Below, piece after piece: positions 43,619 through 54,677 of a stretch of DNA of 64,000 nt. The notes beneath the pieces were generated by a model. That model searched no databases and had not been told where the DNA came from. It worked only from the letters and a program-made list of their open reading frames with translations. The stretch's first letter is position 1. The number at the start of each line of letters is the position of its first letter. The DNA is from Phlyctochytrium arcticum (Eukaryota; Chytridiomycota; Chytridiomycetes; Chytridiales; Chytridiaceae): the NCBI GenBank assembly GCA_025602905.1, contig JAHLKI010000018.1:434001-498000 (forward strand). Direction: 5' to 3'. Both the position numbers and the translations under genes were made by a program.

Positions 43619-46600
43619 TTAATACCATTTTTTGATCATCACCTTTGCATTTTCAATGCCACTTATTATTTTTCCCAAGCTCACACGGAGGTCTGCATCA
43701 GTTCGAGATGCATGAGATATGTGCGCTTGAACCAGTTTTTGACTAGATGGGATAGTTGAACAAACGTCCTCGTATTGAATGGAACTCACCACGTACTGAG
43801 ATGCATAATACTGGTTGATAAAATCATTCTCGTCTGTAATTTGGCGCAATCCACTGGAAATACGTTCACGCAACACTTCTTGTTTTTCACTCAATCTCCG
43901 CTCGCACACCTTCATTGGGCAGAATTTTTAGCATATTTGCTGCACGTTTCAATGAATCATTGAACCTCACCTTCGCCATCTCAAGGAAAATCATCCGCAG
44001 CTCGGACAGATTCTCCATTACGGGTTCATTACCCGTGTTTCTCGCTGATATGCTTTTGGAAAGTTCGCTGGTTTTCAATTGTGGAGTTTCAAGGAGCCTC
44101 TGCAGCCGGGCTTTTGACCAAGGAGTGCGTGGCAGGTTGGGATCGAAGCGTGGTCTGGGAGTAGAAGAGTGAAACACGAATGGGGCGGCGCTGGGAGAAC
44201 CTGTAGGCAACGGTCTCTGCCAATCTGGTGCCGGTGGATCATCAGTACTGGAACCCACTGCTTCCAATGGTTTCCGTGTATGTGACACTGTTCAAGGATG
44301 AGAGACGACTTGTGGCATTGAGAACCTCTCATGAGCTTACCGATTGGGGTATCATTAACTACTGGTGTGGAATGTGCTTTCCCGCGCTGTCCTTCAGCCT
44401 CGTTGCTTGATGAATTTATTTGCGCAGCAAATAACTCTTTCTTCGGCTGATTGGATTCTGGTGTCTTCAAAAGATTCTCGTATGTCTTTTGCTTTTTCTC
44501 ACCTGAGCGCAAATCAAAACTCGATCCAACAACTATTGGGATTTCGAACTTACGAATTTTTGGTGTCAAGGGGTCTGGGGACATTTCCCGTTCATGGGGA
44601 CGCTTGAGCGCTTTCGATTTTTCTAAGATAGGCGTCACAACTCCATTCAACAACCATTTGGACTTCAAACTTACGAGGCTTTGGAGTAGAAGGATCCGGA
44701 GATACTTCTCTTTCGTTGGGGCGTTTACGCTCTTTCAATATCTGTTAGATGGGTGATCATAATATGTGCAAACGCACCCTTACCTCTCTTTGGTCGGGGA
44801 TTCGTACGGGGAGTTTTGGTCAAGCCTTTATCCACAGATTTGTTTGGCTGAGGGGGAATTAGGCTGTCTTTCATGCTATACAAATTCTCTGATTCCTCCG
44901 CAACAACGTCCGGTAAATCTTTTGCTTTGTGGTTTTTGGGTGCGCGCGGTAAATTCTCATCGGAAGCCAAGTCATTAGTGACATCATCCACTTTGCCATC
45001 AGCTTTAGCATTGTCAATAGAGACTATATCCACTTGATCTCGCTTCTCGGCAACATCCTCATCCACATCCTCAATCACAACCTCAAGGCCGATATCGACA
45101 TTCGATCCATGTTGTCCTTGCATGCTTTGAGCAGGCGATGTAACCACGTCTGCCTGACCTTCTAAATCACTAGTAGAGGCGTCCGCGCCCAATGGACTCG
45201 CGGGTGGCCCTACTCCGTCCCCCTCGCTACTAAACAGGCTTTCAAAACCAAGGCCCGAGCTTTCCGATTGGAAGGGACGCGCTTTGCTAGCGGGAACTGA
45301 GCTTTTGTGTTTTCGTTCAGGCTGCAGCATCAGCATTAGCGCTGTCCAGAACGTCAGGATTGGGCTTACTTACCAACTGGTGATGTCGCATGATTTTACT
45401 GAGCAGCATGTCTGAGAATTTTTTAAAATCGAGCGCAAAAGTAAAGGAAAAGATTTCTTGTGCTCACCCATTTCCACGACTCCGTCCCGGGCAGCAATGA
45501 TAAATTCCAGACGACAAATCTTCGTATGTTTACCATTTTGCGACTCTGAGGTGTTGATAACCATAGGATCTGTCAATTTAATACGAAATGTGACAGACGC
45601 TGGGTGCTATTGGGTTAATTGGAATTCATCTGCGCAGCGGGCAGGTCGATAACACTTACCAGATGACCGCTCAGTCTCCCAAAGCTGGACTTTCGGAAAG
45701 GCCAGATCCAGTAATAAGATCTCTTCTCGCTACCAAATTGCCGTTAGATGTTGCACAAAACTTCACGTATGAACTACTAGGGTACTTTGACGTCCAAGGC
45801 TACCGCTACTGTGATGCTCTCAGCATTAAAATCAATCCAAAATGTTTCGTCCTCTGGGGAGTACATCTAAGCACAAGTTAGCCACTAGCGAAAGATCAGT
45901 ACCGTAGTGTGAGACTTGCCTGCGTTCCGCTCTTTTCTCCCTCAATCCAATACCCGACAGAGGACGCCAGTAATGACCTTGGCGCTCTCCGTATCCCATC
46001 GTTGCCCGCATTAAGCTCGTTCAGAAACAAGCGCATGTTTTGCGCGAACGCCACACCTTTTAGTTGGGAGAACCCACGAGTCAGCCCGAGTCTTGATGCA
46101 AGGGCTTCACGTTCCGGGATGTTCTTGGGAAATACTCTGTACGAACCATATTTAGATAACTTTTGTGAATCGCTCGCAAGAGTACTAACCGATACAAGAA
46201 CTCCGCAATTTGGGACTGACAATCGAATTCTAAAATGATTTTATTGAAGTAGATGCGCACACCACATGCCATTGTGAAAACGTACCTCCAACGACTCGAA
46301 GAAAGTCTGCAAACTTTTTCCTAAAAAAATCGTGTCAAATCTAGCTTTGTTTATGATTGCGGTGTGAGACTTACAACTTTGCATCTGTCAGGCACGAACC
46401 GAGCAATTCCTTATTTGCACTGTTTTTGGTCTTCAAAGGATTGCGAAACGTCAGAATATTTGCATGTTTATCAGATTGTTGTACGTACCAGCAGTATGTT
46501 TATCAACTCGAAAATCTACAAAAAGGGGTTAGGTCGTATAAAGGATTACCATCGAATATACTCACCTGTCGCCGCACGCTTATCCTCATCGTCGTCTTCA

Positions 46601-47120
46601 GTGCTTGATCAACCAGGTCCTGGAGTAGCATCTGCCCTATCTCGTTCTTGTCGGCGCATTCTGTCTCCAGAAGGGCTATAGCAGTTTGCACGACGATTTC
46701 GATGCATCCATCGCTCCCTTTGAGTGCATCACAGAGAAGTCCGTAAATATTTTCATGGTGAGAGGTATCGTAATCTTCGCGGATGATGGGTATCCATTCC
46801 AAGATTCGGGCAGCTACTATGCGTAATTCCGCGGGAGGGGTCTCGTTCCGAACAATCTGCGTAGCAGCGCCGATAATCAGATGATTATTGCGAGAAGATG
46901 TTGATATCGCAAGTCCATACCTCCTTAATCGCCCCTCGTAACTTTGAAAGTGCACCCTTGACCCTATATTCGAGTTGTGAGCGGTCTCTTCGACGGACTT
47001 GCTGTTTGTTGATACTAACGCAGCTTTGGATACGCCCCTGCCCTTTCCACCAACTGGTTTCCGCAGAGCTTGATCGAGCGCCTCGATTGCCGCAGGCAAC
47101 TTCGGCTTCTTCGGTGGCAT
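43619..47120 (-). CDS. SYCP2/Red1-like meiotic chromosome axis protein
   Basis: Sixteen exons: 47120-46566, 46515-46489, 46430-46375, 46320-46286, 46229-46190, 46136-45920, 45866-45786, 45729-45660, 45569-45468, 45411-45374, 45321-44784, 44731-44675, 44622-44554, 44502-44341, 44287-43971, 43909-43619; 884 residues. The N-terminal helical part ends with SQIAEFLYRVFPKNIPEREA and MRLFLNELNAGNDGIRR, like the SYCP2 ARM-like domain. Next, ETFWIDFNAESITVAVALD and VQLWETERSSDP match the start of its Spt16M-like (SLD) domain (FWIDFN...W). A disordered acidic middle and a C-terminal helical region (CERRLSEKQEVLRERISSGL) follow. SYCP2 and Red1 build the filamentous core of the meiotic axis and recruit HORMA proteins. 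Intron 6 uses a GC donor; exons 12 and 13 are a tandem duplication. Confidence 0.72.
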
Positions 47121-47358
47121 TTTTCTCGCTTTTTGGTGTGGAGGTGCAACATGCAATGGTGAGCGACATTGCCTCCACGCGTGGGAATCTTTGACGCAAC
47201 CAAAGTGACTGTGGCTGTGCCGCTTGTAATTTTGCCAAAAGTAGATTAATGAATGTCCGAGAGCCGGATGGTGGAATCGTCGACAATGCAGGTCACCGAA
47301 CTTGCTCAATCTACTCACACCTCACAAGAAACATAACGCTAACAAAAGCCGAAACAAC
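47121..47358. promoter_or_regulatory. Divergent promoter between meiotic axis gene and RPA2
   Basis: Only 238 bp separate the two start codons. It contains CCACGCGTGG at 47175-47184, a palindrome with an ACGCGT (MluI cell-cycle box) core, the site bound by MBF in fungal S-phase gene promoters. Confidence 0.55.
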
Positions 47359-48780
47359 ATGATGACTGGACAAGGTACGCTTTTGTCCCTGCAGCATATG
47401 TTGCCGTGAAGCAATCTACTGACGTTCTTTTTGGTCAATTATAGGAGGTGGATACGGTGGATATGGAGGATACGGCGGTAATGCTGGCGGCAACGCTGGC
47501 GGAGGGGGCGGTGGAGCTGGCGGAGGAGGAGGTTACGGTGGTTATGGAGGCTATGGTGGAGCAACAGGCGGGGGTGGATATGGTGGAGGAGGAGGCAACA
47601 ACAACAACAGTAATCAATACAATGGCGGGGGTGGTGGAGGAGGTGGAGGTGGTGGAAGTGCAGGCGGCTTCTTCTCTCCAGGAGGATTCGGCGCCTCGCA
47701 AGAATCACCGAGCGGCGGATCTAAGGGCAAGGTTAGCACTTTTGTACAAAACTCATCCCATTTTGCGTTTGTTTATGTCATTTCATTCTTGACAGCGAAG
47801 TGCAAATCAAGCTCTCCGACCGGTTACCGTAAAGCAAATAATGGACTCTAAGCAAACCATACCAGATCAACCATCCATGCTAGACGGACAGATCCTTGAA
47901 AACGTTTGTTCCAAATAAGAACTTTTGAATCATCTCGGCACGATCTAATCTATCTGTCCCTTAGCTTACGATTGTCGGCCGTGTAAATAGCGTTACCGAA
48001 GCATCCACAAACACGACGTACGTGCTAGACGACGGAACAGGAACGATTGAATTAAAGAAATGGGTAAATGGCGAAGAAAATGAAGCAGTGGCTAAATTGC
48101 GGGAGGATATAGTGTGAGTATCACAAAATGCTACTTTGCAGAGTGTTGATTTCTCACATTTGGACAATAGGGAAGGGATTTACGTTCGCGCTACAGGCCA
48201 TCTGCGAATCTTCAACAGCAAAAAGAGTATCTTGGTATTTAACATCCGGAAAGTGGAATCGGCCGACGAAATCACCTTTCATTCTTTGGAATGTGTCATG
48301 GTCCACTTGTACCATACCAAAGGACCCTTGGTCAGTAATGCATATTCAATACTGCTCTGCGTTTTCTTACGTTTGCTGCCCATAGAATCCTGCGCCAAAT
48401 CAACAAATTGCAGCACCCACAGGGGGAGCGGCAGCACCCACTTCTTTCCAAAACTCTGCCTACGCGCCTACTGCAGGGACGTATGCTTCGGATCCATCCG
48501 ACGCATTCAAGGATGAAGGGTTCAACCCGGTTCAGCGCCACGTCATGCAATTCGTGCGCCAGCACCATAGTACCCAAGACGGCGCATCCTTGTTTGATCT
48601 GGTCAACCGTTTACGAGGCCAAGCTCCGGAACATGAAATCAAGTACGTTTTTTGCTCCTTTGATCATATGTTGGCATACCCGCTGATACATGTTTTGTTA
48701 GGGAAACTGTGGAGTATCTGTGCAGTGAAGGTCATCTTTACAGTACGGTGGATGAAGTACATTTTAAAACAACTGGCTAG
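47359..48780 (+). CDS. RFA2: Replication protein A 32-kDa subunit (RPA2)
   Basis: Seven exons (47359-47374, 47445-47731, 47796-47903, 47965-48113, 48171-48330, 48386-48642, 48702-48780; introns 55-70 nt) give 351 residues. It is the middle subunit of the heterotrimeric single-stranded-DNA-binding protein used in replication, repair and recombination. The OB fold is seen in LTIVGRVNSVTEASTNTTYV, LDDGTGTIELKKWV, EGIYVRATGHLR and ITFHSLECVMVHLYH. The C-terminal winged helix is SLFDLVNRLRGQAPEHEIKE, then TVEYLCSEGHLYSTVDEVHF. The N-terminal ~85 residues are almost pure Gly/Tyr repeats, more extreme than the usual Gly/Ser-rich phosphorylated tail. The first exon is only 16 nt. Confidence 0.93.
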
Positions 48781-48975
48781 AATACATTGTTTGCTTCTCC
48801 ATCCTCTACCCCTAATATTCGCAGACCTATATACTATAAAAGTTCTGTTTTCCGAGCGGGAACGCTCACTCACTCACTCAGGGGACTCACAGAGTTACAC
48901 AGTTATAGGACGGAAATGCCCCTACTAAAATTTGCGCATATGCCCGTTGACAACATCCCGTTAACGTGGGGATTA

Positions 48976-50950
48976 TCAAACTGAGGCGTTGACGACCGTA
49001 TCCACAAATTGGTCGCGAGATATGGTGATCCAAGCATCCCGGTCCATATCAATCTTTTGAAACGCATCCAAGACGATTTTGAGTTTTGATGCCAGGTTCA
49101 CGAAATCATCCCAACTCAGCGGTCGTTCTGTAAGTGGAAGAAAAAACAAAAGGTTTAATAACCGAGTCCTTAAAACAAGAGATAGTGATCATACCATGCT
49201 GATAATTTCTTGTCAAAACGCCCGTCAAACTCCTTTCTGACGCTGCAATACCACATTTTTTCAACACGGCTCGTAAATCCGAGCGCTCAATGTATCCAAA
49301 CTCATCCTCTGTCTGATGATTATCCGATGCTCGGAAGTGGACCAGCCAGGATGTGAGGAGTTCCCAGAGCGCTGAAAAGTGATCAAACGAGAAACTCGTC
49401 CCGGTGCGGTCATAGAGACTGTGGAGAGTCTGGACGGTGGAGAATTCCAGAGGTGGCCAGAGTCCTAATTGTGCGATTTGTTAAATCAATGGTTGATTTG
49501 GTTATTTGGGACATGTACAAAGTGTTTTACCATTATGCATGAGGATCTCGTGAAGCTGTACTGCGTTGATTGCTTTGAGCTGGTAAGGGTCGGCGCGGAT
49601 ATACATTTGCCACAAGTCGTGATCAACGCCTTTTGGTATCGGAAGGGGTTTTTCTGGAGGTGGTCTAATTGATGGGGTTTAAGTGAATAAATTGCGAGGA
49701 TATTGGAGATTTGAAAAAGAAACTTACTTGGCGTACACCGATTCGTCACCCACGGGAGGTGGCCGACCTTCGTACTTGGCCTGCAGAGCATGCAAGTGCT
49801 GAACGATATTCGATCTTTCGAATGACTCTCGGTTTAGAGCATCCGAGAGACGAGCTAGCTCAACATCCTTGGCGCGGGCCAGCCCGTCCAACTCGGCATC
49901 TTTTTCCTTCAGGCGGCGCTCGAGCTCCACCTTTTGTGCTTCCAGCTCTGCGCGCTGACGATCCATGTTGGCGGGATCGAGCTGCCGTTTCAACTCTGCG
50001 ATTTCCGCATTTTTGTTTTCAATGTTCATGGCCATATCTGCTTTGGCCACTCCCAGATCCGCGAGTGCTTTCTGGCTGGCTCGAAGCTGGGCCTCGATTT
50101 CTGATAAGCGCTGTTCGACTCGAACCTTTTCTTCTTTCTCGGCTTTGAGTAATGGTTCAATGTCGTTCAAGCGCTTGACCTGTTCTTCGACTTTGCGTCG
50201 TTCCTCGCGTTCCAATGTGACTCTCCGTTCGAGTTCTGCGACAGTCGCGGGAAACGTGGCCAAACGCTGCTCCAAATTCCTTCGTTCAGATTGCTCATGC
50301 TGCAGTCTTGATTCTATTTCAGCGGTGGTCGCAAGACGTTCCTGTAAGCGGCGCTTTTCATCCTGTTCATATTGTAGACGCGACTCAATTTGGGCAAGTT
50401 GGGACGCCCGGTCTCCAGAAGAGCGATCCATGTCCAAATTGAGCTTCCGGACTTGCTCTTCCAAGGCCGACATGGCTTTGATGCGCTCAAACTCACGCTC
50501 TTCAAGTTTACGGCGTTCATCCCGTTCGGTTTGAAGTTTCCGTTCAAGGTCAGACGAGTTAGTAGATTGAATGGCCGGTGGAGTATGCGGAAGGGAGTGG
50601 TAAGATGATGACGACGATGATGAAGGAGCAGCATACGGATGGTTATTTACAGAGTGGCCTGCATTTTCAGAGTCAGTCTCGGGCCATGCACCAGTCGTCA
50701 ACAAAGAAGGTAACAAACCGTAGGGAGATGTGGTGGGGGTTGGGTACGCCGGTACTGCCGGGTAAGGAGCAGCAGCGTGGTTGCCGTGCATGTTGTGTGG
50801 TGCTGGAAAGGCAACGTATGGGTTGTGACTTCCTGCATGTTGCTGCTGCTGCTGTTGTGGGGGGACTTGACCATAGTCGGAAACCCGCCGAGGCGGGAGC
50901 TGAGGGGGCCCACTGTTTGGGTTCAGGTTTGGGTTCTGATTGTAATACAT
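48976..50950 (-). CDS. Coiled-coil protein with C-terminal EF-hand-like (PEF-type) domain
   Basis: Four exons (50950-49728, 49664-49531, 49464-49195, 49127-48976; introns 63-67 nt) give 592 residues. N-terminus: Pro/Gln/Tyr-rich (YYNQNPNLNPNSGPPQLPPR, QQQQQQ). Middle (about 140-400): heptad-rich charged coiled coil with recurring RDERRKLEEREFERI and RLATTAEIESRLQHEQSERR-type units. C-terminus: about 180 residues that look like a penta-EF-hand module (DLWQMYIRADPYQLKAINAV, TVQTLHSLYDRTGTSFSFDH, FGYIERSDLRAVLKKCGI, AFQKIDMDRDAWITISRDQF). The calcium loops are largely degenerate. A second in-frame ATG at 51181 would add 77 residues. Possibly a membrane-traffic or endocytic adaptor by analogy with PEF proteins; this is inference. 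Confidence 0.7.
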
Positions 50951-52083
50951 AGTAAGGATGCTCCTCGATATCTGTTGCAGCGAGTGAGTGTCAAAGGGAA
51001 GGGTGATATATGATTGTTGTTGACGAGTTTTGGCACTTGCAATTGCGGTCTGAGCCGTCTGAGACCGTCGGTCGGAGGCTTGGCGATCAATTGCTTGGCG
51101 GACAAACAGCTCTTGATGAACTTTTACATACCGTATGCGCCAACACACAAATACAGCCGCTGGATGATGCCCCCCTAACATAACTTAAGGTCTTCTGCGT
51201 CTTTTGGGAACACCCAGCTGCTGGGTCTCAATGGCCTTCTGGACAGTCTTCAGGTTCAGTTCGCGGCGGCATTTCTCAGGCACCCGTGATGGAATCCAAC
51301 AACTTTCGGTGTGAAAAGAGTCCATCATCACGGGTGAGGAAGCAGCCTGTGTAGAGAAGGGGGGTGGGCCCCGGTGTAGGAAAGCACTTTGCTTAATGTG
51401 AAGCTACGTCAAAATCAGGGTACGGCAGACGGTCTCGCTATTCGACCGGCTTTCATTATCACAAATTTGAAAAGAAGACCCTGCCTTTCGACATCCTCCA
51501 CGATACATTCTCCTATACCTGCTTTCTGATCCATTCATGCAGCTGTGAGCAATTTTGGGACATGGTCTCACGCCTGGCTGTTGCCCGTAGCGTTGCTATC
51601 CCGCGCTATATTCCTCTGCATGATAGTGCTCTCCATCATGATACTACCTTGGACAGTCGCAAAGTCCAAACAATAATGTTGCTTTCGCGACGTTATGTAC
51701 CCGTCCAGAGTATCTGAATCCAGAATATCTGAACTTTTGATGGTTTTATTCAGGTGGGAAAGAAGTGACATCAGCACAGGCAGTAAATCACGTGCCCCAT
51801 CGGTTCAATGTTCCAAATTCCAAACTGACAATTGTTCCTGAAATCCTCAAAGGCAACCGCGACATTATAGCTGTATTCATCGCTGGAACTTTAGAGAAAA
51901 TACCCGGCATACATGTCCCTACTCCGACACTCCCTTCCAACTGTCCGCCATCACTGTCTTCCATTCTTGTAACTCACCGGTCTTGGCACAAGCATCGGGT
52001 TTCACCCCCGCCGCCAGGGAATTCACCGACGGTCGCCTGCCCAAGCACTCTCTTTAAATAAGAACTTTCATTCGAGCAGCATC
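50951..52083. other. Divergent promoter region
   Basis: 1.1 kb between the coiled-coil/EF-hand gene and App1. A GTATGT just inside the possible upstream extension suggests a 5'-UTR intron. A TTTAAATA element lies at about 52053-52060, ahead of the App1 ATG. ORFs at 51568-51777 and 51765-52061 are not convincing. Confidence 0.4.
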
Positions 52084-54188
52084 ATGGCTCTCTACTCGGA
52101 TTCATACTTTGTTCCCGGCTCGTACATCTTTGATGAGAATGACTCGGTGCAGGCAACTTCCACTGAAGGAGCTGTCCCGTCCGGCAAATCTGTTACCGAG
52201 GCCGATCTGGCCCAAGTTAACGCGGCGAACAGCACTGCAGAGACCTCGTCCGAGATAGGAGGCGGAGGGACAGCAGCAAGTATTGCGTCGGCATTGTACA
52301 GTTTCTTGCCGTCCTCTACTAGCAGCACTTCCGCCGCCACAGCCAGCTCGTCGCCAGACATTGTGGAAAGTATCCTCATGTTTCCCACTTATGCGCGAAT
52401 GGGTCTCACTCCACAGCAAGCATCGCAAGCCGTACAAATTGGAATCGCCGCAGCTGTTACCCCCCATGCAAGTCCCACCTCTGGCTCACCCAGTGAGCGC
52501 AGCAGCTTATCAGGCTTTCCCTGGCGTTCATCTCTGAGATCATCTTCCCGACCCGCTTCAATGGAGCAACCACCCGACTCTAACCTTCCCTCGCCGGCTA
52601 TTCATGGCCGAAACGCATCTGCTGCTCCTGCATCGACAGTTTTGGGAAATTTGGCTGCCGTGGCTGGCGAAAATGTGCACAACTGGACGGTCAATGTAAA
52701 GGGGTGGGTCTACGCGACTCGCCATCAGTCTCGTCGTCGAAAATTCATCTTGGGCCTGTCCAAAAAAATGTTTGCAAACACCACCCATGACGAGGGTGCT
52801 CGGTCTATGCATGATGAGCGTGCCGGCATGTTTCTAGCCGACTCTGTCCGCAACGTACACATCAAGGTAGCGGCGCTGGGTCTTGCACCATCAGCAAGCG
52901 TTTTACGACAAAAAGGCGTCAAGGAGGAAAGGCCAGCAGATCAGGTCTTGGATTCCGTAGAGGCTCTTGAGGAGGAGGAAGTCAAGAATGTGGATTGGGA
53001 TGCTTTGCAGTCCAGTCCTCATAGTGTCACATTAGAAACGGATGCCAGCGGCTTTTTTCAAGGCACATTCCAAATACCTCATGGTCTTATTGAGAAATGG
53101 CGTCGCGAAAAGTCGGAGCAAGTTGCAGACCATCACTTCTTGCGTGTAGTCGCATTCAAAGTTGAGGACCCCAAAAGTAATTTTTCCTATACTATGATAA
53201 TTGGTATTCTACCGCTCACATTCACTCTGTAGCTCTTCATTCGCTAGGATCGGTAGATCTGGTTCCTCCGCATGGGACGTCAATCATCTCCGATATCGAT
53301 GACACAATTCGTGACTCTGCCGTTCATGAGGGTCGTCTGGCTGCGCTTAATTCTGCTCTCTTCACTGAAGCGCGCGAAGTGCCGGGCATGGCAGATGCAT
53401 ACACGTATCTATCCCTCAAAAACCTGAATTTTCACTATGTCTCGTCGGGGCCGCACCAGTTGTACCCAACGCTCTCGACTTTCCTAAAGACAAGTCGCTT
53501 TCCTCCTGGTTCAGTCAATCTACGAAACGTTTGGGAAAGTCGCGAAACGATGAACGGACGGAGCTACAAGCATAAAGTCATCACCCGAATACTGCAGGTA
53601 ATCTTTAGTACATTTCGTTTCATTGCAAAAACATCAACCATTGCTCATGCTTTGATATAGGACTTTCCGGACCGCAAGTTTATTTTGGTGGGCGACTCTG
53701 GCGAGCGCGATATTGAGACTTACGCCGGGTTACATGCTGTGTCACCCACCCAAATCCTAAAAATCCTCATCCGGGACGTGACCTCCCATAAATTCCCCAC
53801 CGTGGCCAAATCCCGGACCTTTCCCCTAGGTTCTACAGACATTGGTGACGCGATGGAGGAGAATCCACTGATGGTCAGACTCAAAGCGGCTTACTCAGGC
53901 ATGGATCGACAAGCGTGGGGTGTCTTCAAATTGGCCGAGAGCATTGTGCTAGATGAACGAATTCATCAGATTATTCTCACCCATACGGCGACAACGGCAA
54001 CGGCTGAGACAAAGGCTGAAGTGGCGGTGGTTGCCCCGCTCATAGACATCTGGGCAGACACACCTCAGACACCTACTGTTACATCAAGGGAAGTAGCACC
54101 ATCATCATCACAACAGCCCACTGTTCCTGCATCAGAGCAGGGGAAACCTCCACCTTTGCCTGTGCGACCCGACTCTGAACGAGAATGA
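52084..54188 (+). CDS. App1-like phosphatidate phosphatase
   Basis: Three exons (52084-53176, 53233-53597, 53661-54188; introns 56 and 63 nt) give 661 residues. This is an Mg-dependent phosphatidate phosphatase of the DUF2183/App1 family, which in yeast acts at cortical actin patches in endocytosis. The HAD-type catalytic motif is TSIISDIDDTIRDSAV (Asp385, Asp387, Thr389); FHYVSSGPHQLYPTL and KFILVGDSGERDIETYA follow as the other catalytic blocks. The N-terminal region has NWTVNVKGWVYATRHQSRRR, typical of the family. The C-terminal tail ends KPPPLPVRPDSE, a probable SH3 ligand, fitting actin-patch recruitment. Confidence 0.92.
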
Positions 54189-54677
54189 TGTTTTTTCGCT
54201 TACTACTGCCCTCATTCAAGTTCTCGGATTCTTTCCGCTCCGAGTTCGAGACTGAGGTAGTATGCTCGCACCACCACCTGTCACCCGAGTTTTGTGCTAC
54301 CGTGCCATCGAGACGCTACAAGGAATTCACCCATCCTCAACAACCAATCCTGGCGCCAATGGACGTCTACCGTTTATTTTGAATGTGCCCAATGTGTTGT
54401 AGCGGTGCATGTATTTTTTTTCCTGCTTTTTGTAAAATATATATCTGAATCTGTTACTTGCTCTTAGTCTTTACTTTGGTAACTTCAATACAACTTTGAG
54501 AGTGTCGAATGAGAGAGAGTCTCATGGAGGAAATTTTGGAGTTTGGAGTGTCATGAGAGGCTGTGCATTCCATGGCCAACTTCCCAAAATTTCCAAAATC
54601 TCTTGATCGAACTTTCAACAGGCGAATCAGAATATCTCTACCCACACCACACAAGTATATAGGCCCGGAACAGCAAG

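Noticed and set aside
43700..43800. Possible extra intron (GTGAGT...CTAG) in the last exon of the SYCP2-like gene
   Set aside because: Splicing it out leads to a stop within about 20 codons, whereas the unspliced frame continues into a helical C-terminus.
51765..52061. 98-codon ORF directly upstream of App1
   Set aside because: Overlaps the expected App1 promoter, ends before the App1 ATG in a different frame and has no protein-like features.
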